DNA of 64,000 nt from Streptomyces sp. AC555_RSS877 (GTDB lineage Bacteria; Actinomycetota; Actinomycetes; Streptomycetales; Streptomycetaceae). Made by a program: the position numbers and the translations under genes. Under the pieces are notes generated by a model that was not told where the DNA came from, searched no databases, and was given only the letters and a program-made list of their open reading frames with translations. The stretch spans positions 207,489 through 271,488 of the forward strand of contig NZ_JAGMUK010000079.1 of the NCBI RefSeq assembly GCF_019049245.1, given 5' to 3'. Shown piece by piece: positions 41,060-48,574 of this stretch (the stretch's first letter is position 1; every line of letters begins with the position of its first letter).

Positions 41060-42271
41060 GTGTCCGCGAACAGACCCGCTCCGCTGGAGCCTCGTCTGGC
41101 CGTCACCAGACCCGCGCGCGGCCGCCTGCGCAGAGCCATGGCGGTCGCGCTGCCCGTCCCGGTCCTCGGCCTGGTGCTGCTGATGACGTCGGGACATCTG
41201 TTACTGCCGATGCAGAACGTCGTCACCATCGAGGCCAAGATGGCCTCCAAGCGGGACTTCTTCGAGGACCCCGAAGTCGAACGGCTGCTGCTGAAGCACG
41301 GCTTCAGGGTGCACATCACCCGCATGGGGTCCCGGGAGATCGCCAACCAGGACATCAAGGGCTACGACGTCGTCTTCCCGTCCGGCCAGCCCGCCGCCGA
41401 CCTGATCACCCGCGAGCGTGCGGCGGCCGACCGCCCCGTGACGAACTACCGCCCCTTCGTCAGCCCCATCGTGCTGGCCACCTACCGGGGGTACGCGGAG
41501 GCCCTGCGAGGCGCGGGCGTGGCCGAGCGCCTGCCCGGCCCGGGCGGCCGGCATCTCTACTACACCCTGGACATGGCAAATTTTCTCAAGCTGACCAGGT
41601 CCGGGAAACGCTGGGACGACATCGGCATCTCCCGGCAGGGCGTCCGCAACGGCAACAAGATCCTCGCCCAGACCTCCGACATCTGCGAGGCCAACTCCGG
41701 CGCCACCTACCTCGGCCTGGTCGCCTTCGTGGAGGGCGACAACGACGCCCCGGACACCGAGGCGGAAGCGGAGGAACTCGCCGGCCGTATCAAGCCCCTC
41801 CTCGTCGAACAGGGCCTGCCCTCCTCGGAGAAGGCCGAGACCTACCTGTCCGCCGACGGCAAGGGCATCTCACCGATCGCGGTGATCTACGAGCACCAGT
41901 TCCTGGCCCACCAGATCCAGTACGAGGCCGAGCACGGCACCCCGGACACCGAACGCGTCCTGCTCTACCCCTCCACCCGCTTCGTCACCGAGCCCCAGCT
42001 CGTCGCCCTCACCCGGGACGGTGACCGGCTCGGCGACCTCGTCGCCAACGACCCCGAACTCCAGCACCGCGCCATGGAGTTGGGATTCCGCGTGCGTGAC
42101 GCCGGCAGCGACGCGACCGGCGATGGGCTGGCCGGCTTCCTCGGCGAGCGGAACATCCCCGCACCCGTCACCTCCGCCGACGACACCAAGGCCGTACTGC
42201 CCCGGCTGCCCCTGCTGGAGCGGATGATCCAGATCGTCGGCGACTGCCCGCCCGCCGAGGGCGCCGAGTGA
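41060..42271 (+). CDS. Extracytoplasmic substrate-binding-like protein with N-terminal membrane helix
   Basis: This 403-residue protein has a membrane helix near residues 28-48 (AVALPVPVLGLVLLMTSGHLLL). The outside domain has the two-lobed solute-binding-protein feel: NVVTIEAKMASKRDFFEDPEVERLL, DVVFPSGQPAADLI, SPIVLATYRGYAEAL, SDICEANSGATYLGLV. It lacks a lipobox and is membrane-tethered. GGGAGG precedes GTG 41060. It overlaps the vWA lipoprotein by GTGA. The ligand is unknown. Confidence 0.75.
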   Translation: MSANRPAPLEPRLAVTRPARGRLRRAMAVALPVPVLGLVLLMTSGHLLLPMQNVVTIEAKMASKRDFFEDPEVERLLLKHGFRVHITRMGSREIANQDIKGYDVVFPSGQPAADLITRERAAADRPVTNYRPFVSPIVLATYRGYAEALRGAGVAERLPGPGGRHLYYTLDMANFLKLTRSGKRWDDIGISRQGVRNGNKILAQTSDICEANSGATYLGLVAFVEGDNDAPDTEAEAEELAGRIKPLLVEQGLPSSEKAETYLSADGKGISPIAVIYEHQFLAHQIQYEAEHGTPDTERVLLYPSTRFVTEPQLVALTRDGDRLGDLVANDPELQHRAMELGFRVRDAGSDATGDGLAGFLGERNIPAPVTSADDTKAVLPRLPLLERMIQIVGDCPPAEGAE

Positions 42272-43833
42272 GGGGCAGCGCAGCACTTCTGACGGTGTGC
42301 ACGGTCCTGGTCGCCACCCTGCTGTCCGCCTGCACCGGCGACGGCGACGGCGAACGCGTCCGGCTGCGCGTCCTCGCCAGCCCCGATCTCGCCGTACTCG
42401 CCCCGCTCCTCGAAGAGTTGGCGGACGAGACCGGCGTCGAACTCGACCTCGACCCCCTGGCCGACGCGGAGACCCGGCCCGCCGCGTCCCGCACCGGATA
42501 CGACCTCGCCTGGCTCTCCTCCGACCGCTATCTGCGGCTGCGTGACAAACGGTCCACCCAGGGGATGCAGCGCACGCCGACCATGACGTCCCCCGTCGTC
42601 ATCGGCCTCACCCCCGGCACCGCCCGCACACTGGCCGCGGGCGTGCCCGGCTCCCGGCTCACCTGGGCGGACGTCGCCGACGCCGCCGCGCAGGGCGAGG
42701 TCCGCTTCGGCATGGCCGACCCCCGCAACGCGGGCAGCGGGCTCGCCGCCCTGGTCGGCGTGGCCACGGCCGCCGCCGGCACCGGCGCCGCCCTGCGCAC
42801 CGAGGACGTCTCCTGCGACCGGCTGCGCGGCTTCCGCTCCGGCCAGACACTCACCGCGGCCACCTCACCCGACCTCGTCGACTCCTACGTCACCCACCAG
42901 GACCGGGCCGACGCGCTGATCGCGTACGAGTCCGACCTGCTCGCCCTCAACGCCTCGGGGCGGCTGAAGGAGAAACTGACAGTCGTCCGCCCCGAGGACG
43001 GCTTGGTCCTGTCCGACTTCCCCCTCCTCCTGCTCGACCCGTCCCGCCGCGCCGCCTACGACAAGGTCACCGAGTGGCTGCGGCGCGACGCCGTGCAGGA
43101 GAAGATCATGCACAGCACCCAGCGCCGCCCGGTCAGCGCCACGGTGCCCCGGGACGCCCCCCTGCGCGCACCGATCGGCAACGCCCTGTACTTCCCCGAC
43201 CAGCCGGCCGTACTGGACCGTCTGCTGGCGGACTACGGCGACCCGAAGCACCGCACCGCAGGCCAGGTCGTCTTCCTGCTCGACTTCTCGGGCTCGATGC
43301 GCGGCCCCCGGATGGCCGCCCTGCGCGAGGCGTTCGCCGGGCTCAGCGGGGCGGACGCCTCGGTGACGGGGAAGTTCACCCGCTTCTACCAGGGTGAGCG
43401 CCTGACCGTCGTACGGTTCGGCGGTCGTGTCCTGGAGGAGAGGACGGTCACCGTCAACGGCCCGGAGGACCTGGACGCCCTCTCCGACACCGTCGCCCGC
43501 GGCGGTTACGGCGACGGCACCGCCGTATGGTCCGCCCTCGACCACGGCTACCGCACCGCCGCCGACGCCGTCGCCGCCGACCCAGGACGTTCCGTCTCCG
43601 TGGTCCTGATGACGGACGGCGAGAACAACGCGGGCCTGTCCTACCCGGAGTTCGTACGCCACTACGAGGCGCTGCCCGACGCGGCGCGCGACGTCCCCAC
43701 CTATTCCATCCACTTCGGCGAAGCCGACGCGGGCGAACTGCGACGCGCGGCGGCGAGGACCGGCGGGCGGATGGTGGACGCCGACGACTCGTCCCTTTCC
43801 GAGGCATTCAAGGAGATCCGTGGCTGTCACTGA
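42268..43833 (+). CDS. Lipoprotein: solute-binding domain fused to vWA domain
   Basis: This 521-residue surface lipoprotein has a lipobox LLSAC near residue 22. Residues about 30-310 form a solute-binding domain (RLRVLASPDLAVLAPLLEEL, TSPVVIGLTPGTART, GMADPRNAGSGLAALVG). Residues about 330-515 are a von Willebrand A domain with MIDAS VVFLLDFSGSMRG, a DGTAVWSAL segment and SVVLMTDGENN. Metal-dependent protein binding outside the cell is expected. It overlaps both neighbours, so the three proteins are made together. Confidence 0.87.
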   Translation: MRGSAALLTVCTVLVATLLSACTGDGDGERVRLRVLASPDLAVLAPLLEELADETGVELDLDPLADAETRPAASRTGYDLAWLSSDRYLRLRDKRSTQGMQRTPTMTSPVVIGLTPGTARTLAAGVPGSRLTWADVADAAAQGEVRFGMADPRNAGSGLAALVGVATAAAGTGAALRTEDVSCDRLRGFRSGQTLTAATSPDLVDSYVTHQDRADALIAYESDLLALNASGRLKEKLTVVRPEDGLVLSDFPLLLLDPSRRAAYDKVTEWLRRDAVQEKIMHSTQRRPVSATVPRDAPLRAPIGNALYFPDQPAVLDRLLADYGDPKHRTAGQVVFLLDFSGSMRGPRMAALREAFAGLSGADASVTGKFTRFYQGERLTVVRFGGRVLEERTVTVNGPEDLDALSDTVARGGYGDGTAVWSALDHGYRTAADAVAADPGRSVSVVLMTDGENNAGLSYPEFVRHYEALPDAARDVPTYSIHFGEADAGELRRAAARTGGRMVDADDSSLSEAFKEIRGCH

Positions 43834-44569
43834 TGGACTGTGGTGGAGCGTGTGGTGGCCGTGGATGACGCTCTGGCTGGTGACGGCAGCGGGCCTCGTG
43901 GTGCTCGCCGTCGTCCTGCTGATCCACGCGCGCGAGGCCCGCCGACGGGCGGCGGCCCGGCAGACGGCGTACAGCATCTGCTTCTACCTGGACGGGAAGT
44001 CCGTCATGGACCTCTACCAGGTCAGCCACTACAGCGAGGCGCTCGAACAGGCGGTGGAGCACCGCACCAACGTCAACACCAGCGTCGGCTTCCTCGGCAA
44101 GCTCATGCCGTGGACCGTCAAGGCCGGCCGGGACGTCACCCAGGAGAAGTTCACCAAGTACGTCCAGAAGAACGAACCCATCAACGTCATAGGGATGTTG
44201 ATGGACGCCCTCGACCGGGCCGACGCCATCGTCCACGCCGACCTGCGCACGGGCAACGTACGGCCCAACCGGGCTCTCACCGACGCCCTCGACGGCGACA
44301 CCCGGATCGCGCTGAGCGACATCGACGAGTTCGTCTCGGTGCGGGGCCGCTTCCTGATGGACCCGGACACCTCGCAGGGCATCGTCCTGCGCGCCGCGTA
44401 CAGCGATCCGCAGGAGCCGCCGTACGTCAGGGTCGTCGGCGCCCGCGAGGGCCTGCGGCGCGAGACCATCCCGGAGGGCACCTTCACCGCCCGCTGCCTG
44501 GGCAAGATGACCGGCTGGCGGCAGGACACCGGCGAGGTGACGCTGGAGGCGATCGCGATCTTCCGGTAG
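43820..44569 (+). CDS. Hypothetical membrane protein (DUF6414-like region)
   Basis: This 249-residue protein has an N-terminal membrane helix (WMTLWLVTAAGLVVLAVVLLIHA) followed by a cytoplasmic domain with SICFYLDGKSVMDLYQVSHY. FYLD...vmdLYQ resembles DUF6414-type proteins; the match is from memory and tentative. Later segments include NVIGMLMDALDRADAIVHADL. AAGGAGATCC precedes GTG 43820, which overlaps the vWA gene by 14 nt. It could be the membrane/cytosol effector of the cassette. Confidence 0.75.
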   Translation: MAVTDGLWWSVWWPWMTLWLVTAAGLVVLAVVLLIHAREARRRAAARQTAYSICFYLDGKSVMDLYQVSHYSEALEQAVEHRTNVNTSVGFLGKLMPWTVKAGRDVTQEKFTKYVQKNEPINVIGMLMDALDRADAIVHADLRTGNVRPNRALTDALDGDTRIALSDIDEFVSVRGRFLMDPDTSQGIVLRAAYSDPQEPPYVRVVGAREGLRRETIPEGTFTARCLGKMTGWRQDTGEVTLEAIAIFR

Positions 44570-44594
44570 CGGGCGACGGGCGTCGGGTGACCGG

Positions 44595-44617
44595 CGGCGG
44601 CCAATCGCTGGCCGCCG
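44595..44617. terminator. Hairpin between convergent genes
   Basis: CGGCGGCCA (44595-44603) pairs with TGGCCGCCG (44609-44617) around ATCGC, between the membrane cassette and the F420 oxidoreductase. Confidence 0.75.
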
Positions 44618-44629
44618 ACCGCCGACCGG

Positions 44630-45640
44630 TCAGGAGTTGAGCTCGGCGAGCACCCGCAGCGTGTGCCGGTCCGGGTTCATCGCCAGCAGGTCCGTCACCG
44701 GCCCCTTGCGCCACGACTCCAGCCGTTCCGCGATGCGTTCGCGCGGTCCGACCAGGGAGATCTCGTCCGCGAACGCGTCCGGCACGGCGAGCACGGCCTC
44801 CTCCCGGCGGCCGGACAGGAACAGCTCCTGGATCCGCCGGGCCTCCTCCTCGTACCCCATGCGCGCCATCAGGTCGGCGTGGAAGTTGCGGGCCGCGTGC
44901 CCCATCCCGCCGATGTAGAAGCCGAGCATCGCCTTGACGGGGAGCAGCCCTTGGGCGACGTCGTCGCAGACCCTCACCTGCGCCATGGGCGCCACGAGGA
45001 AGCCCTCGGGGAGGCCGGCCACCGCCTCCCCGTACACCTCGGGCCGGCTCGGCGACCAGTACAGCGGCAGCCAGCCGTCGGCGATCCGGATCGTCTGCGC
45101 CACGTTCTTCGGCCCCTCGGCGCCGAGCAGGACCGGGAGGCCGGGGCGGAGGGGGTGGGTGATGGACTTGAGCGCCTTGCCGAGGCCGGTGCCGTCGGCG
45201 CCCCGGTAGGGGTGGGAGTGGAAGCGGCCGTCCAGCTCGACCGGCCCCTTTCGCCCGAGGACTTGGCGGACGACATCGACGTACTCCCGGGTCGCGGTCA
45301 GCGGCGACCTCGGGAACGGGCGGCCGTACCAGCCCTCGACGACCTGCGGGCCGGACAGCCCGAGCCCGAGCATCATGCGGCCCCCGGAGAGGTGGTCCAG
45401 GGTGAGGGCGTGCATGGCCGTCGTGGTCGGGGAGCGGGCCGCCATCTGGGCCACCGCCGTACCGAGCCTGATGCGGGAGGTCTGCGCGGCGATCCAGGTC
45501 AGCGGAGTGAACGCGTCCGAGCCCCACGACTCGGCCGTCCACACGGAGTCGTACCCCAGCCGCTCCGCCTCCTGCACGAGCGGAACATGGTCCGGGTCGG
45601 GGCCGCGGCCCCAGTAGCCGAGGGTGAGACCGAGCCGCAT
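44630..45640 (-). CDS. LLM-class F420-dependent oxidoreductase
   Basis: This 336-residue luciferase-like TIM-barrel enzyme has a start MRLGLTLGYWGRGPDPDHV, TAESWGSDAFTPLTWIAAQT near residue 40, TLDHLSGGRMMLGLGLSGPQVVEGWYG near 80, and GLPVLLGAEGPKNVA near 165. The family uses deazaflavin F420 or FMN to reduce or oxidise diverse small molecules; the length and LSGP motif suit the F420 group found in actinobacteria. AGGAGGCAGCT precedes ATG 45640. Confidence 0.93.
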   Translation of the reverse strand: MRLGLTLGYWGRGPDPDHVPLVQEAERLGYDSVWTAESWGSDAFTPLTWIAAQTSRIRLGTAVAQMAARSPTTTAMHALTLDHLSGGRMMLGLGLSGPQVVEGWYGRPFPRSPLTATREYVDVVRQVLGRKGPVELDGRFHSHPYRGADGTGLGKALKSITHPLRPGLPVLLGAEGPKNVAQTIRIADGWLPLYWSPSRPEVYGEAVAGLPEGFLVAPMAQVRVCDDVAQGLLPVKAMLGFYIGGMGHAARNFHADLMARMGYEEEARRIQELFLSGRREEAVLAVPDAFADEISLVGPRERIAERLESWRKGPVTDLLAMNPDRHTLRVLAELNS

Positions 45641-45686
45641 AGCTGCCTCCTGATGGGGCGTCAGCCAAGGGGCGACTGTACGACAA

Positions 45687-45716
45687 CGGCCCCCCGCCCG
45701 GAAGGGCGAGGGGCCG
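45687..45716 (-). terminator. Hairpin after DUF5336 gene
   Basis: CGGCCCC and CGCCC pair with GGGCG and GGGGCCG around GGAA, with one internal mismatch, 16 nt beyond the DUF5336 stop. Confidence 0.8.
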
Positions 45717-45732
45717 CACGTCGACAACGGGA

Positions 45733-46566
45733 TCAGCCGCGCTGGATCCCCGAGGTGTCCTGCAGCACGCCACGACGACCGTCCTGGGTCTGCGCGACCA
45801 GCGCCCCGCCGCGCTGCTCGACCGCCAGGTACCAGGTACCGGGGGCGAGTTCGGCGATCGGTGCCGACGAGCCGTCCTCCGCGAACAGCGGCCGCGGCAC
45901 CGGCACGGCGAACCAGAACGGCGAGAATTCCGGCGCCGGCGGCTGAGCCTGCGCCTGCTGCGGCGGCTGAGGCTGCTGCGGCTGCGCGCCGAAGGGCTGA
46001 CCGGGCTGCGGCTGGGCACCGTACGGCTGCTGCTGCTGCTGCTGCGGCTGGGCGCCGGGGTAGCCGTAACCACCGGGGGGCTGGGCGCCGTAGGGCTGGG
46101 GGGCGGCCGGCTTGGGGGCGGGGATGAGGGCGGCCTGCAGGGCGGGGACCAGGGGGGTGGCGACGGCGGCGCCGGCCAGCAGCAGCGCGCCGATCAGGCC
46201 GAGGATGAGGCCGCTGCCGGTGCTGATGTCCGCTCCACCGAGATCGTCGCTGAAAGCGCCCAGCGGGTCGATGATCGTCCAGAACGAGGTCCATGCGGCG
46301 AAGATCGCCAGTGCGACACCCAGCTGCCCCAGGTCGAGCCCGACGACCTTGCGCGGCTGCGGGAGTGCGCGGGAGACGACGATCAGGGCCGCCCCGATGA
46401 TGCCACCGATGTACAGGCTCATCACCAGGCCGAGGTTTTCCCAGGCGTTGGGGATGTCGCCGCCGCCGCTGTCGCTGGAGTACGTGTCGAGGAACGACGC
46501 GATGAACAGCAACACCGCTGCTCCGATCACCACGCCGTCGCCTCGAGTGAGGGAGCGGATATTCAC
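45733..46566 (-). CDS. DUF5336 membrane protein
   Basis: This 277-residue protein has four membrane helices in residues 8-150 (GVVIGAAVLLFIASFLDTY, LGLVMSLYIGGIIGAALIVV, LGVALAIFAAWTSFWTII, GLILGLIGALLLAGAAVATPLV), then a Pro/Gln/Gly-rich tail with QPYGAQP repeats. A short conserved-looking C-terminal piece ends the protein. It resembles the mycobacterial 34-kDa antigen family. The tail suggests protein-protein contacts. GTG 46566 (GAAGGACC upstream) is preferred over GTG/ATG upstream. Confidence 0.85.
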   Translation of the reverse strand: MNIRSLTRGDGVVIGAAVLLFIASFLDTYSSDSGGGDIPNAWENLGLVMSLYIGGIIGAALIVVSRALPQPRKVVGLDLGQLGVALAIFAAWTSFWTIIDPLGAFSDDLGGADISTGSGLILGLIGALLLAGAAVATPLVPALQAALIPAPKPAAPQPYGAQPPGGYGYPGAQPQQQQQQPYGAQPQPGQPFGAQPQQPQPPQQAQAQPPAPEFSPFWFAVPVPRPLFAEDGSSAPIAELAPGTWYLAVEQRGGALVAQTQDGRRGVLQDTSGIQRG

Positions 46567-46725
46567 TTCAGGGTCCTTCGTAGGTCGTCTCGTCGTCGGT
46601 AGAGGCGTCGCTGTCACCATGTCGCCGTCAGGCCCTGGTGTGAAGCGCGGGGGTGGCCCCTCATCGTAGGGACGACACTATCGTCCGCCAGAACAGGGTG
46701 TCCGCCCGGATCAGCGCACCGATCA

Positions 46726-47697
46726 CTACCCGCGCAGGAAACTCACGATTCCCTCAGAGATCCCTTGCGCCGCCTTCTGCCGCCACGCACCACTGGTCAG
46801 CAGTGCCGCGTCCTTGTTATCGCGCATGTTGCCGCACTCGACGAACACCTTGGGAACCGTTGACAGATTGAGACCGCCCAGGTCTGTGCGGGTGTCGAGT
46901 CCGGTGCCGTCTCCGATGTAGTTGGAGGGCGCGCTGCCCGTGGCGCGTACGAAGTTGCCCGCGATGCGCTCGCCGAGTCCGCGCGAAGGGCCCACGATCG
47001 CACGGGTGTCGGCGGCGCCCGCGTGCACGCTCCCCGGCAGGATGACGTGGAAGCCGCGGTTGCCGGCCGCGGAGCCGTCCGCGTGGACCGAGACGACGGC
47101 GTCCGCGTGCGCCGCGTTGCCGATCCGGGCGCGCTCGTCCACGCACGGGCCGTAGGGCCGGTCGCCGTCCTGGGTCAGTTTCACCGTGGCGCCCTGAGCC
47201 TGGAGGAGCGTGCGCATCCGGTGGGCGACGTCGAGGGTGAACTCGGCTTCCGCGTAACCGGAGTTGGTGGCCGTCCCGGTGGTGTCGCACTCCTTCGTGT
47301 TCGTGCCGATGTCCACCTTGCGGTTGATCTCGGCGGTGTGCCGGAAGTTGCCCGGGTTGTGGCCCGGGTCGATGACGACGACCTTGCCCTTGAGGGGGCC
47401 GGTGGCGGCGGGCGCGGAGGTGGTGGGGGCCGCGCTCGGGGCCGGCTGCTTGGCGTCGTCGGGGGCGGAGGACGTCGGCGCGGACGTCCTCGGGGAGGCC
47501 GACGCGCTCGACGACGAGGGTGTCCCGACCGCCCCCGCCGATGCTCCTGCGTCGGATCCGCCCACCGCCTCGTACACCAGCCAGCCGAGCAGCGCGCCCG
47601 GCACGAGTGCGGCGACCGCGACGGTCAGGGGGCCGCGCCGAGAGCGGCGGGGCCGGGGAGGTTCGAAATCCGGGCCTACGTACGACACGACTGCCAC
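46726..47697 (-). CDS. N-acetylmuramoyl-L-alanine amidase (Amidase_3)
   Basis: This 323-residue cell-wall hydrolase has an N-terminal cytoplasmic segment, a membrane helix near residues 26-46 (LTVAVAALVPGALLGWLVYEAV), a Ser/Ala/Pro linker to about residue 95, then the zinc amidase. The zinc ligands are His in VVVIDPGHNPG near 106, Glu in YAEAEFTLDVAHRM near 145, His in AVVSVHADGS near 198, and the catalytic Glu in VFVECGNMRD near 285. It cleaves the stem peptide from glycan, acting outside while membrane-tethered. Confidence 0.93.
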   Translation of the reverse strand: MAVVSYVGPDFEPPRPRRSRRGPLTVAVAALVPGALLGWLVYEAVGGSDAGASAGAVGTPSSSSASASPRTSAPTSSAPDDAKQPAPSAAPTTSAPAATGPLKGKVVVIDPGHNPGNFRHTAEINRKVDIGTNTKECDTTGTATNSGYAEAEFTLDVAHRMRTLLQAQGATVKLTQDGDRPYGPCVDERARIGNAAHADAVVSVHADGSAAGNRGFHVILPGSVHAGAADTRAIVGPSRGLGERIAGNFVRATGSAPSNYIGDGTGLDTRTDLGGLNLSTVPKVFVECGNMRDNKDAALLTSGAWRQKAAQGISEGIVSFLRG

Positions 47698-47712
47698 CTT
47701 ACGGGCCGGCCA

Positions 47713-47747
47713 CCTGCTCCGCTGACCCTGGCACGCGACGGAGCAGG
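47713..47747 (-). terminator. Possible hairpin after methyltransferase
   Basis: CCTGCTCCG (47713-47721) pairs with CGGAGCAGG (47739-47747), located 38 nt past the methyltransferase stop and 15 nt before the amidase start. Confidence 0.5.
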
Positions 47748-47785
47748 GGCCCTTGGAGCGGTGCGGCGGCGTTCGTGGACCGGGG

Positions 47786-48436
47786 TCAGAGTCCTGGCCC
47801 GGTGCGCCTCAGCACCCGCAGGGAGTCCGTCACCGAGACCTCGGTGAAGGCACCGGACGCCAGGGCCCGGAGGTAGAGGCGGTACGGGGCCTGGCCGGTG
47901 AACTCGTCCACCGGGTCGGGGAACACGTCGTGGATGACGAGCAGCCCGCCCTCGGCGACATGGGGCGCCCAGCCCTCGTAGTCGGCGTTCGCGTGCTCGT
48001 CGGTGTGGCCGCCGTCGATGAAGACCAGGCCAAGGGGGGTGCCCCAGACCTTGGCGACCTGCGGGGAGCGGCCGACCAGCGCCACCACGTGCTCCTCAAG
48101 ACCGGCGCGGTGCAGCGTGCGGCGGAAGGTCGGCAGGGTGTCCATCAGGCCGATCTCGCTGTCGACCGTCTCCGGGTCGTGGTACTCCCAGCCCGGCTGC
48201 TGCTCCTCGCTGCCCCGGTGGTGGTCGACGGTGAGTGCCGTGACGCCGGCCTCGCGGGCCGCGTCGGCGAGCAGGATCGCGGACCGCCCGCAGTACGTGC
48301 CCACCTCGAGGAGCGGCAGGCCGAGCCGCCCGGCCGCCATGGCCGCCGCGTACAGGGCAAGCCCCTCACCGGCGGGCATGAACCCCTTCGCGGCCTCGAA
48401 GGCGGCCAGGATCTCGGGCTTGGGGGCCGCGGGCAT
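47786..48436 (-). CDS. Class I SAM-dependent methyltransferase (Methyltransf_24-like)
   Basis: This 216-residue protein has PLLEVGTYCGRSAILLADAAREAG near residue 42 (SAM motif I), VTALTVDHHRGSEEQQPGWEYHD near 68, and a metal/acceptor-type LVFIDGGHTDEHANADYEGWAPHVAEGGLLVIHDVFP near 135-170. This matches macrocin-O-methyltransferase-like and related small-molecule enzymes. The substrate is unknown. GAAAGGACCCCC precedes ATG 48436. A strong terminator separates it from the exporter upstream. Confidence 0.88.
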   Translation of the reverse strand: MPAAPKPEILAAFEAAKGFMPAGEGLALYAAAMAAGRLGLPLLEVGTYCGRSAILLADAAREAGVTALTVDHHRGSEEQQPGWEYHDPETVDSEIGLMDTLPTFRRTLHRAGLEEHVVALVGRSPQVAKVWGTPLGLVFIDGGHTDEHANADYEGWAPHVAEGGLLVIHDVFPDPVDEFTGQAPYRLYLRALASGAFTEVSVTDSLRVLRRTGPGL

Positions 48437-48499
48437 GGGGGTCCTTTCGGTCGTACGTCCTTCCGGGCGCCCATGGTGCACCACGCCCCCCGTCCTGAC

Positions 48500-48541
48500 G
48501 CACCACACCCCCCGTCTCGTGGGCGACGGGGGGTGTGGTGC
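48500..48541 (-). terminator. 17-bp perfect hairpin terminator
   Basis: 48500-48516 pairs perfectly with 48525-48541 around an 8-nt loop, 34 nt beyond the stop of the exporter gene. Confidence 0.92.
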
Positions 48542-48574
48542 CTCATCAGGAGAGGGGGGCGTGCGGGGGGATCG

